Source: Tetradesmus obliquus (Eukaryota > Chlorophyta > Chlorophyceae > Sphaeropleales > Scenedesmaceae). From it: a DNA stretch of 64,000 nucleotides. The stretch covers positions 310,001 to 374,000 of the forward strand of contig CP126206.1 in assembly GCA_030272155.1 (NCBI GenBank), given 5' to 3'. Of the stretch, positions 42,035-52,100 are shown one piece after another; the stretch's first letter is position 1, and every line of letters starts with the position of its first letter. Below the pieces are notes generated by a model, which ran no database searches, was not told where the DNA came from, and worked only from the letters and a program-made list of their open reading frames with translations. A program made the translations under genes and the position numbers.

Positions 42035-42930
42035 ATGGCCGCTATGGGGGTTGCGGAGAGCAACAACCCACCAAGCACGATCCTGGTGCCGGAACCAAAC
42101 ATGAAAGAGTCCCTTAAGGCCCGCATCCACAACGTGTGCAAGATGGGGCATTCCAACAACGACACAGTGTATTACTCAAGTTGGGAGAGAATGGCTGAGA
42201 AAATCGACCATTGGTAGAGTCACCTGTTCATGACTAGCACAACTGTGGCCAGCCACCTCAGGAAGCTCGTGCTGCAGTACAGATATGAATTACTTCCGAC
42301 CTACAAACTTCTAAAACGGTACAAAAAGTCCGACACTCACCTCTGCCCCCTGTGCGGACAGGACGACGGAGGCCATCACGCACTGAGCGGGTGCGAAAAA
42401 CTGCTGAAGAAAGCCACGTTGCGGCATAACAATGCCGGCTCACTTATGTGGAGGCCATATACATGGGAGATAAAGGACACCAACTCATAGCTGCGGATGT
42501 GGGTCTCGACAAGCGAAGGAGAGCTGAAGGCAGGGAAACATTGGAAGTGACGCGAACCATCCCAGCATCGGCGCTACCAGCGAACATACCTACAACGGTC
42601 AGAAAGCAACATGCGTTTCTCTACGACTACAATCGCAAAGCCCGTCGCCGCAAATATACTGTTGTGGAAATGAAGTACTGCAGAGATACAGAGCCCGAGG
42701 ACCAAGAAGCGAGAGCCATTCAGCAGCACAGGAACCTCGTAGAAAACATCCAGAAGTATGACCCGGGGGCGTACGTGAAGCACTGCGTTCTCCTGTTAGG
42801 AGTTGGTGGCGTGACATACAAGGACGTTGGCAAGCAATTATCAGAAAATCTCGGCGTGAAAGGACACTCTCTGGATAGCCTGCTCCGACGACTTCACTTC
42901 AAGTCTGTCGAAGCAGTGGGAGACATGTAG
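42035..42930 (+). pseudogene. Relic of a retroelement with restriction-like endonuclease end
   Basis: Reads 'AEKIDHW', a TAG at 42215, then in the same frame 'VLQYRYELLPTYKLLKRYKK' and a zinc knuckle 'CPLCGQDDGGHHALSGC'. A frameshift near 42445 leads into 'MGDKGHQLIAADVGLDKRRR', 'YTVVEMKYCRDTEPEDQEAR', 'QHRNLVENIQ' and 'VLLLGVGGVTYKDVGKQLSE'. The V-E-M-K-Y-C-x-D-T block fits the PD-(D/E)xK pattern of restriction-like endonucleases found at the C terminus of some non-LTR elements, including algal Dualen/RandI types. One stop plus one frameshift: inactive. Confidence 0.65.
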
Positions 42931-43209
42931 AAACACAGGCGCGCTCTACTGCAGCACAAGCTCGGCACCAAGCATAAGATCACAGGGCTAAAACGCCCCT
43001 GCCATGGTTTTACTCCACACCACAGAACCACAGTCAAAAGGAAGAAGTGACAAAACCTAATGGCCCCATGGGTACCTTGCTGAGCCCTAGCGATCAGTGA
43101 CAATGTTAGGAGGTGTGAAGGCGCATGGGGTATCCTCATCGTCACACACACCCCCTCCCTTAACTTACGCGGGTGGCGAGTTTAACACACCACACGTAGC
43201 TCATTCATT

Positions 43210-43740
43210 CATTCATCAGTAGAATCTCAAGAAGAGATGAATTCCCATCAACAAAACTTCAAAATGAATTAAATGTCTTTAAAAGTGCTTACGCTGTCTT
43301 GCTTGTGAGCATAGCAATAGTCAAAGACTCGCTCACTCATGTTGCAAAAGGCACACGGAGTCTTCAAAAAACTGGAAAGTAATGAAAGATAACTGCTGTC
43401 TAGAAGATTGGAGATTCAGTACCATTTCACAGGACAACGGCGGCCCTTCTTCTTCACCTTTCGCTCACATACTGGTGCACCATCTATCACACAACGTTTC
43501 ATTATCAGGAGGGTGGTCCCCCCAGTCTTTGCTGAAGTAAAAGAGACAAAGTGTTGATACATTTTTACGACTTTACGAGAATATATTTCTATAAAACCAA
43601 AATACTTTTTGAAAGAAACACGAAAGGCATATAGCGGGCCTATCACCTTCTGTGTTTTAATTTCCCAGTTAAAGATATGAACCTGCCTAGCTCTGCAAAG
43701 AACACATTATTTTTTTAAAAGAATTTAAATGCTTCTAATG
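43210..43740. other. AT-rich island, about 30-35% GC
   Basis: The line 43561-43620 has 13 G/C in 60, and 43681-43740 has 18 in 60, while flanking DNA is near 50-55%. A 76-codon minus-strand frame (43646-43416), Lys/Phe/Ile-rich, is the only notable open frame and matches nothing I know. The composition differs sharply from the rest of the window. Organelle-derived or other foreign DNA is possible. Confidence 0.6.
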
Positions 43741-44212
43741 AGCACGCTGGTTCGGACGAAAAGTGAAATTCCAGGTACGGAATCAGTATGCAGCAATCGC
43801 CCTCACGTAGACTCACGAGCAGCCTTGTTTCAAACTCTGTACACCACAAGGCACTGGCTTCGTGCCGATGCACAAAGATCTCTTATCTTGTTGGCTGAGC
43901 CCCTTACAGCTCACGGCTCAATGCTTGTTGGCATGGCGGCTCACCTGCAGGGTGTTGCGCCATTGCTGCTACGTCGGGTGGCACATCGCCAGATATCATC
44001 TATTATAGTATGCATAACCAACTAGTGTTGTGACACCAAGGTCAGTATGGTTGTTGCGTGATGCGGCTCAGCTGCTAGCATCATACTCTGGTGACCAGAC
44101 CCTACAGCGAACTTGGCCCTGACAATCCTGAGGATTTAATTAACCACCTTTTTAAAGCTGCATCACGAGGATGAACGGTGCTCCCGTGCGGTGTAGAAGT
44201 TTTGGGTACTTC

Positions 44213-44253
44213 CACCGAAGCTTCGGTCTTAAGAAGGCCTCCGAGGCCTTCTT
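44213..44253. repeat. Two adjacent perfect palindromes
   Basis: ACCGAAGCTTCGGT at 44213-44226 and an 11-bp-arm palindrome AAGAAGGCCTC/GAGGCCTTCTT at 44231-44253. Confidence 0.9.
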
Positions 44254-45249
44254 CCATGGCATGTCCCTCGCCTCCTTTACCTGAAGCTAAGGGTCGCGGA
44301 TTTTACACGGTAAATTGAAGTGTAAAATTGTCGTTCGAACCTTTAAACAGGCTCGTTGCCCCAATTCGTACGCACGAGCGCATTACACGCGTGATGCAGA
44401 ATCCGCCGCATTTTTTTGAAGGCGCTGCGCGCAAGTACAGCCTATTTCCCTAGGGCCTAGGAAGTGGACTCGACTTCCTAGAAAGTTTACTCGACTGCGG
44501 CTGTCTGACAGGCGTGTGCCCCGCTACTATACCATTCTTATATTCCTTCTCCTTCGGTTTGAAAATGCAGTCAACATTCTGTGTGCAGCATTCGACGGTG
44601 ATTCTGGGGCTGCAATGAATGCGAGGCGCTTGCCCGGCCGTCGCTCTCACGGCAACGATGCAGCAGGTTTGACATGAAGGTTATGGATCTTTTATAGCTG
44701 GAAACTTACAGATTTGTTGTTTTGTGTTGTGTGAAGCAGCGTGCAGCCCACTCGGGCAGGCAGCAGGCGTGAGATGAGGGAGAGCGCGCTAGCGTCTTAG
44801 CAAGTTGTCTTAGCTGCTGCTGCAAGCAAACTGCCAGCCCCGATCAAAGCCTGCAGCTGCCCACCGCTACTCAGGATTCATACAGTGTGCTCTTTGCCGC
44901 TTTGCTGCTCATGGCGTAGCGGAGAGAAGCCACAAGTTGTTCAACTGCCGCTGGTCATAATACGTGCTAACACTCTGTAGCCGTGAGAGGATCGCATGCT
45001 CTGACATCACTGACAAGACAGAAGCTATTTCCAGTTCGGAGCATTCGATTCCCGTTAAGCCCTCTTCGCGGATATGTTGCCCGCACTGAAGACCACCGGT
45101 CACCTAACACCTCCCGTTAACGTAGGCAGACCCGGTCCTGGGCCCACCCCTGTAAGGCAAACGTGTGAATGTCTTGAATTCAATTGGGTTGTCGAGGTCT
45201 GAGCAACAAAGGAAGGGTTACTAGTCGATGTGGTAGCTGCTGCTAGCAT

Positions 45250-47750
45250 ATGATGGGGCAGCTTGTTGTGGCAGTATGGGTACTAGCCTGGATTGCCAGC
45301 TCACTATGCATCATCCTCACCAACAAATTCTTGCTGGGTTACACGAGATTCAAGTTTCCTTTCATGTTGGCTTTGTGGCACATGCTGTTGGCCAGTGGCA
45401 GCTCACGAGTTGCTATGAAGATTTTCGGCATCCCAGACGCCATCCAGCAGCACATTGACAGCAGCAGTAGCAGCAACATGAGCTGTAGCAGCAGCAGCGG
45501 CCAGAGCAATAGCAACAGCAGCGGCCGCACACTGCAAGGACAACTGGCAGCCATTGGTCTGCTGTTTGGTGCCTCTCTGGTGTTGAGCAACTGGAGCTTC
45601 ATGTACTTGACTGTGCCAACAATCCAAATGCTCAAGGTAAGGTGACGCGCTTACATGGTATGAGAGCGATGCTGCTGCAACAACAACAAGCTCAACAATA
45701 GAGAGCTGTGCTGAGTTGCCTGAACTCAAATATTAGTGTACAGTATGTTCAGCTCTGCTAGCCTAGCAGGCGGTCAAGTTGGCGTCACCCATGGCAAAGC
45801 CGTTGTTTGTCACCTCCCGAACCAGTCACAGTGTTGTTCTAACGGAACCTCCATTACTGCATGCTCTGCTGTGCTGCCATAACCCTTGCAGGCCAGCACC
45901 CCGGCAGTCATATACCTGGTAGGTGTGTGCTTGCACACTGAACAGCTGCAGCTGGTCAGGTTTATCAAAGTGTTGGTGGTCTGCGCGGGTGTGGCCACAG
46001 CCAGCTATGGCGACGTAAACCCCAATCTGATTGGCGCAATCTTGCAAATCTGCGGCGTCACGGCTGATTCCCTCCGCATCTGCATTTTGCAAAAGGTAAC
46101 GTGTATCGGGGGTACCTGGTATGTTGCTGCTAGGGCACTGTGCCTGCTAGACACACAATGCTCTATGCTGTGTATACATGCTGGCAACAAAGCCTCCACA
46201 ACACTCGGCCTAAGCACTCGGGGATCAAGAACAGCGGCACAGAGTGTGCAGAGTGTGCAGCGTGCCTGCCATCCCAAAGGGCCGCCATCTGCATACAGTA
46301 ATCGCAGTAATGTTCAGCGAAAGTCCTCGATCATTTGATGCAATAATCGCAACAATTTACATCGATCAAGTTATGTGTGTCAATTTACAGCTTTGCTTAA
46401 ACTTAGCAACAGCTAGGAGAAAATCGACAGTCAACATGCAGCACTCTTGCTACCTGCAGGCACCAGACAGTTGACTGGCTGACATACACGTGGATGCTTC
46501 TGTGTGCTGATCAGCAGCTGCCCAGGGCAAGCAGCAGTTGATAGCAGTAAGATGGCAGTAGACCATGAAAAGAAGGTATTTTTGGGCTAGCTGCTGTGGC
46601 AGCACATTCAAAGCATACTAACATACTCAGAGGAGGATGTGTTATGTGGCTCTGCAACAATTACAGGTGCTTCAAGGGACCAGTGTGAAAGCGCCTGCAT
46701 TGGTCACACTGGCACACGTGGCGCCGTACACAGCAGCTTCACTGGTGCTGCCAATGCTCATGGTGGAAGGCCACGCGCTGGTCACGACTTACGCAGCTTG
46801 GCGACCAGCCTTGCCTGCTGTGATCCTCAGTGGCTTGTTCGCCACTACCCTGAACCTTGTGGTGAGCTGTTTGGCTGGCCTCTTAGCACAAGATTAATTT
46901 TGATGTTCGCTGTTAGCAAGCAGCTGCAATGCACCTCGAGGTTCTGACTGTATGAGGTGTCGCCTGGTGGCAATCCGCCTGACGCTGCAGGTATGTTGAA
47001 CAGAGCACATGAGCCAGCATATGCAGGGTGAAACTGGTAACGTGACTGCCAGTTTGAGGGGACATGATGCAGTAGGGGGAATGCATGTCTGATCAGATTG
47101 TGCAGAGTGCACCACGCCACATGCACAGTACAAGCTGTACGTGCCTTCCATAAGTGAGTGGTTGCGTCACTGTCACAACATGTGGCTCAGCAGCATGTGG
47201 GCCTGCCGGCCATTTTTCTTTGGGAGCCCAAATCTTGCAGCTGCAGACAGCGGCTGACAGTCTTTCTCTTAAGTGCTAATAACTACGCTTTTAATTGCGC
47301 CCCTGTAATGTGGTGCAGGTGTTTCAGCTGGTCCGCCTCACATCTGCTTTGACAACCAGCTTGTCTGGGGTCATAAAGGAATGTGTGTGCATCACCGTTG
47401 CTATGCACGTCTACGACACGATCGTCAGCAGTACGCAGTGGCTTGGATACTTCATCGCAGTAGCTGGGCTGTTGTGGTACCAGCAGGGAAGCAGGAATGC
47501 TGCTGCTGCACCTAACAGCACAGAAAGCAGTGCTGGAAAGCCGGGGGCAGGCACAGGCAATGCTCAAGGGGCTATTTCTGGCAGTGACGAAGCTGCAGAT
47601 GACGCTGAGAAAGCGTCGCTGCTTGACGCTTGCGAGCGAGATGAGCAAGTTGCCCGGCAGGACGTTTCTGCAACAGCTTTCAGCAGCACGGAGCTTAGTA
47701 CGCGTTTCGGAAGGGCTGTTGTCCTATCACCAACAGACACGAAGGGGTAA
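45250..47750 (+). CDS. TPT / nucleotide-sugar transporter family, 5 exons
   Basis: Exons 45250-45636, 45892-45918, 45952-46095, 46667-46861 and 47319-47750 all join in phase 0 with GT-AG introns, giving 394 aa. The first helix 'AVWVLAWIASSLCIILTNKF' with the following 'FPFMLALWHML' is the classic start of the drug/metabolite transporter superfamily, triose-phosphate/nucleotide-sugar branch. 'ASTPAVIYL' plus 'FIKVLVVCAGVATASYGDVN' and 'RLTSALTTSLSGVIKECVCI' match conserved helices of that branch. A Ser-rich insert (about residues 75-95) lies in the first loop, and the last 70 residues are a hydrophilic tail. It likely moves a nucleotide sugar or related metabolite across a Golgi/ER or plastid membrane; the substrate cannot be read. 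TGTAA poly(A) signals lie near 47814 and 47892. Exon 2 is only 27 nt. Confidence 0.82.
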
Positions 47751-49159
47751 TCAAAAGGAACATGTTGTGAGACTAGGAAGATTGTCACTTTGTGGCCAAT
47801 GATTTAGAGAGTGCTGTAATCAGCAGCGGTTGTACCGTTCTACTCCAACCTTCAGCATATATGCGGTATATACCGTGGGGACCCAGCGGATGTGTAAATT
47901 CGTTCTTATACACTTTGCAGCTTTCACTGCACATGTTTTGTACATATGGCGGCTGGCTGTGTATATGACAGATAGCCTTTGAAGCACAGTTGGTTTACAA
48001 TCTCACATACAGGTGGGGCTGTAGTCAGTGAGTGCGCAGCCAATGCAGAAGAACCGTTCGTGCTGAGTCAGCAGCACCGTGCGACAACGGTTGTCAGGCT
48101 CAGTCTGGCATGCTCTGGCTACAACTACGATCCAGCTGACAGCATAGAACAGATGATAGTCCCCAGAAGCTCTAAATTAGAGCTATCAAGAAGTCGGCGG
48201 TAGACACAGCAGACCGATCGGTCGTCGCGACGATAGCAGCGGCATTCCGTTCCAGCTGGTCAGCACACATCACGCAGCCCTGCCGCCTCCTACAACCGCA
48301 CTCATTGTCAGCACAGTCAACATGAATCGGGGCCATGCAGTCAGGAGACAAAGCACAAGGGACTAGATGAGTGGTCCTCCGAATTGGGTGACTCCTCCCC
48401 AAAGCGCCTTACCTGCTATGCACCATCAACATCAAAAGTCACACATTAAGTGAGAATGCTTGTGACAGCTGTGCATGCTTGTAGCTGTGCCTTACGCATT
48501 TAATAACGGTGACGATAGGTAGTGTCGAAGTCACTGTCACATAGGCAGCTTATGGAGGCCAGAAACCATCAGAAATTTTTTTTTTTGCTAGTTGAGTACC
48601 GCACGCGAGCTCAACCCGCAAGTCTGGGTTGCGTGCCCGCGGGCGAAATGTCACCTAAGCCCCCTCCCACCCACACGCGTCACAACAACTTCAGGTGACC
48701 GAAGCACGCCACAAATGTCACCTTGAACAGAAGTACCTCAGATAGCTACATCGCCTGGGACCGTACGCAATGCATATGAGCAGCCCAGTGCTGTCCATCA
48801 CCCCTCTGATGCTGGTCAAGTGCGTCCTTCGCATCCACGCCACCAGAACTCACGCCGATGTTTTTAATTGACTGCACACGTTTTGATTGTCCTTACGCAT
48901 GCTAATGCGCTACCGGCTCGAACGGTGCGGATTGCGTGTTTCAAGGCAGGCGAGCAGGCGTTCGCAACAGTCGACCTGTAGTCCCGTCACCGTCATACCG
49001 GCGGTCTTCTGGATTTCGGGTACGAAATTTAGTTGAAGACGTCAGTGTCACGACCACCCATCGTCTGCTGGGCCGGCCACTTCTGCTCGGCACTTGATCA
49101 GCCGCGATTGGCTGGTGCATCACCAAGCCAGTAAACAGCAACGCTATATTAATAACGAA
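47751..49159. other. Intergenic, contains dispersed repeat B
   Basis: The 3' flank of the transporter and upstream flank of the fusion gene. No domain is seen in either strand. A T9-10 run at about 48577 and repeat B at 48616-48722 are the only marked features. Confidence 0.45.
48616..48722 (+). repeat. Dispersed repeat B, copy 2
   Basis: About 107 bp, partner of 26502-26606 in the same orientation. Confidence 0.95.
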
Positions 49160-52100
49160 ATGGGGTCTTGGGCCTTGCAGTCGCAAAAAGTCGGGGCTTC
49201 TCTGTGTGCTTTACTGCTTTGCGTCGTGGCTCTCTCGTTGTGGACACAGCAGGAGTACACACCCTTCAGCACCCGTTTTAACATTATATCAGTTAATCAC
49301 AGCCACCCGTGCGATCAGCAGCAGCTGGATCCAAGACGTCAGAACGACATTGCCTTGTTCCAGGCAGCAGATCCCACTTTGGCACGGAGAGTGCCTCACA
49401 ATGTCACTAAAAGAGTAGCTATCATTGGGGCAGCGGGATACATAGGTTCAAAGCTACACGACTACCTGAACCTCACAGCATCGGGATGGCTTGTACATGG
49501 CTATGACCGTGACCCTAGGGGTCTGGCCTCCCGGGTATGGCAGCTGGCAGCGCTGGACATCCCCGACTCCACTCTGGCACAATACGAGTGAGGCGCAGTG
49601 ATGCAGCTGCACCAGCCCCTAGCGCGTTGACACTTCACAACACTCAACAACAGCAACAGAAAGCCTTGCCAACTTGCAGTGCTGTTGTGGTGTCCAGGAT
49701 GCAGCTGCCTGTCATGTGGCGCACTCCCTGCTCTTATCCTGGCGGCTCAAACCAAACAATGCGCTTGTTTGTGTTGCAGTGCATTTGTCTACCTGGGTGG
49801 CTATACTGGCAGGGTTATGTGTGATGGTGACCCAGCAAAGTGCATCACTGAAAATGTGGATGAGGTTGTCGCATTTGCCAAGCGACTGCAGCCAAGGCAG
49901 CTTCTGGTGTTCGCCAGCACCTCTGCAATCGCAGAAGGTTCAGGTGGGCATGCGTGGTTAGAAGGCCAGCACTATGAAAACCACAACTCGCAGCTCGTTC
50001 CAACAGCATGCCCAATGCAAGTCACTACAACTCTCTTCTTTCACTTATTGGCTGCCACTGATACTGCTCAGCACCACTGGCGGCCAGTCTATTGCTGTTG
50101 GCTGGCAGATTAGGAGAACAACATAACAAGCATGGCAAGCTGACTGACATCTGTTGTTCATGTATGCTTGCAGGCGCAGACCTTCAAAAAGAGGATGGTC
50201 CTGTGCGTGAAGCACTGCTTGACAGCTACAGCAGCTCAATGTCGAAACGGGAGCAGGCCCTCAAGCAGCTCGGTACAAACAACCCAGCAGCGCCGCAGCT
50301 CATTGGCACCAGGTATGCAGGCCTGCAGCCCCGTATAATAGGGCTGAAAACTTCTACTAGGCAGTTGTATGGCAATCACACACGTTGCAGCAACTCATGG
50401 CATACAGTGGTGGATGATTTATGTTTCACAGCTTACTTTGCTTCTGTGCCCACCCAGTGATCAGCAATGGGAAGTGAGGCAGAGCTGGCCTAGACTGGCT
50501 GGTGCTAGCGTTGCACTTTCCCCCAAGCAAGATGCGGTTTAGCAGGCTGTCAGCAGCCTGGGCAACACAGCCGAAATTGCAATAATGATGATGATTACTA
50601 GTTGCAGCTGCTCAAATGTGGAGAACTAAGGTTCTGCAATCACTGTCCTGACTGCCAGCACTTTTAAAGTAACAGTACATGCACTGCTTGCAGGTTCGGA
50701 ACCGTTGTTGGGTTGTCACCCAGCCAGCGGACAGACCTCATTCACATGGCTCTCGTCTGCTCAGCTTACGGCTCAGGCCGCCTGAAGATCAGCAGTCCAG
50801 AAACTCACCGAGCACTGCTGGCCATGGATGACTTGGTCGTAGCATTACACAAGATCCTCCTTCAGCCTCAGCGGGCGGGCAGGTTTGAGGTTTTCCACCT
50901 AACCTCATTCAACACCAAAGTAGTGGCTGTTGCCAATGAAGTGGCGCAACAGACTGGGGCACGTGCAGACATCGCGCCAGCAACTGCTACCAGTTCTACA
51001 GGATTCTCCTTGGACAGTACCAAGTTCCAGACCCGCTTCCAGTTCCACCCCCAAATTACCCAGCAGCGCGTGGTGTCTGACCTGGTGAAACACGCGCCCA
51101 AGATGTGCATTGGACGCGACATAACACACCGGCAGCACAATGCTTCTGTGCCGTGCGTGGTTTGTGGGTCTACAGACATGGCAACAGTTCTCGACTTGGG
51201 ATCTCAACCACTGGCCAATGACTTTTTTGACAGTGCAAACCGGTCTTTGGCCTGCGAGCGCTACCCGCTTAAGCTAATGCACTGCAGGAGGTGCCATCAT
51301 GCGCAGCTGTCATACCTTGTGGATAGGGAGCGCCTCTTTCTCAACTATCAGTACCAGAGCGGCACCAGCAGTACCCTTGCAAAGGTAAGCAGCATTTGCA
51401 CAGTGCTGCTGCTGACAAAGGTGATGCTGTGGCACTGAATAGATTGCCTTGAGAACAAAAGCGCAGTTCTGTAGCCGGTGTACTGTAAACTTGGGTTGTT
51501 GCACAAGCACGGCAGGCGCTGGACAACCGTGATAAGTGGAGCTAAACAATGTGCGAAGCCATTTGGCTCCTGCTTGTTTGTGATGAGGCCCAAACCCTAC
51601 CCCTAAACCCTAACCCTACAGTGTTAACACAGCATCCAAAGCTAGCCAGGTGCTGCAAACCCCAGGGGCTTCCTGAGGCACCCTTCCGTTGGGCTGGGTG
51701 GCCGTGGCCTAGGAAGCCTGGCCTTGGGAGACCCCTGCAGATTAAACTCAATGGTTTGAAGTCGCTGCATAGTAGATATGGATGGGTTGTCACAGCAGAA
51801 TTCCCAGGCCCCGAAGGCAATGTCCGGTGTACGCACGCAGGATCATAGGCCTAAACAGGCTGCATTCTGATGCACTGCACTTCGAGCTTGCACCACATTT
51901 GCTCTGACGTCGTCGTGCTGAGTACTTTGCTTTTGTGCTTGCAGCACTTTGAAACCATTGTGGACAAGGTTGTCCAGGGCACTGGCAAGCAGCAAGGCAC
52001 TGTGCTGGAGATTGCATCCAACGACGGCACCCAACTTGACAAATTCAAAGCCCAGGGCTGGAAAACATATGGTGTTGACCCCGCCAAAAACCTCGTTAAG

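Larger units (their letters stand above)
42931..45249. other. Gene-poor stretch with AT-rich island and hairpins
   Basis: No gene is recognised. It contains the AT-rich island 43210-43740 and adjacent perfect palindromes at 44213-44253. The last 150 bp lie upstream of the transporter start and may hold its promoter. Confidence 0.45.
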
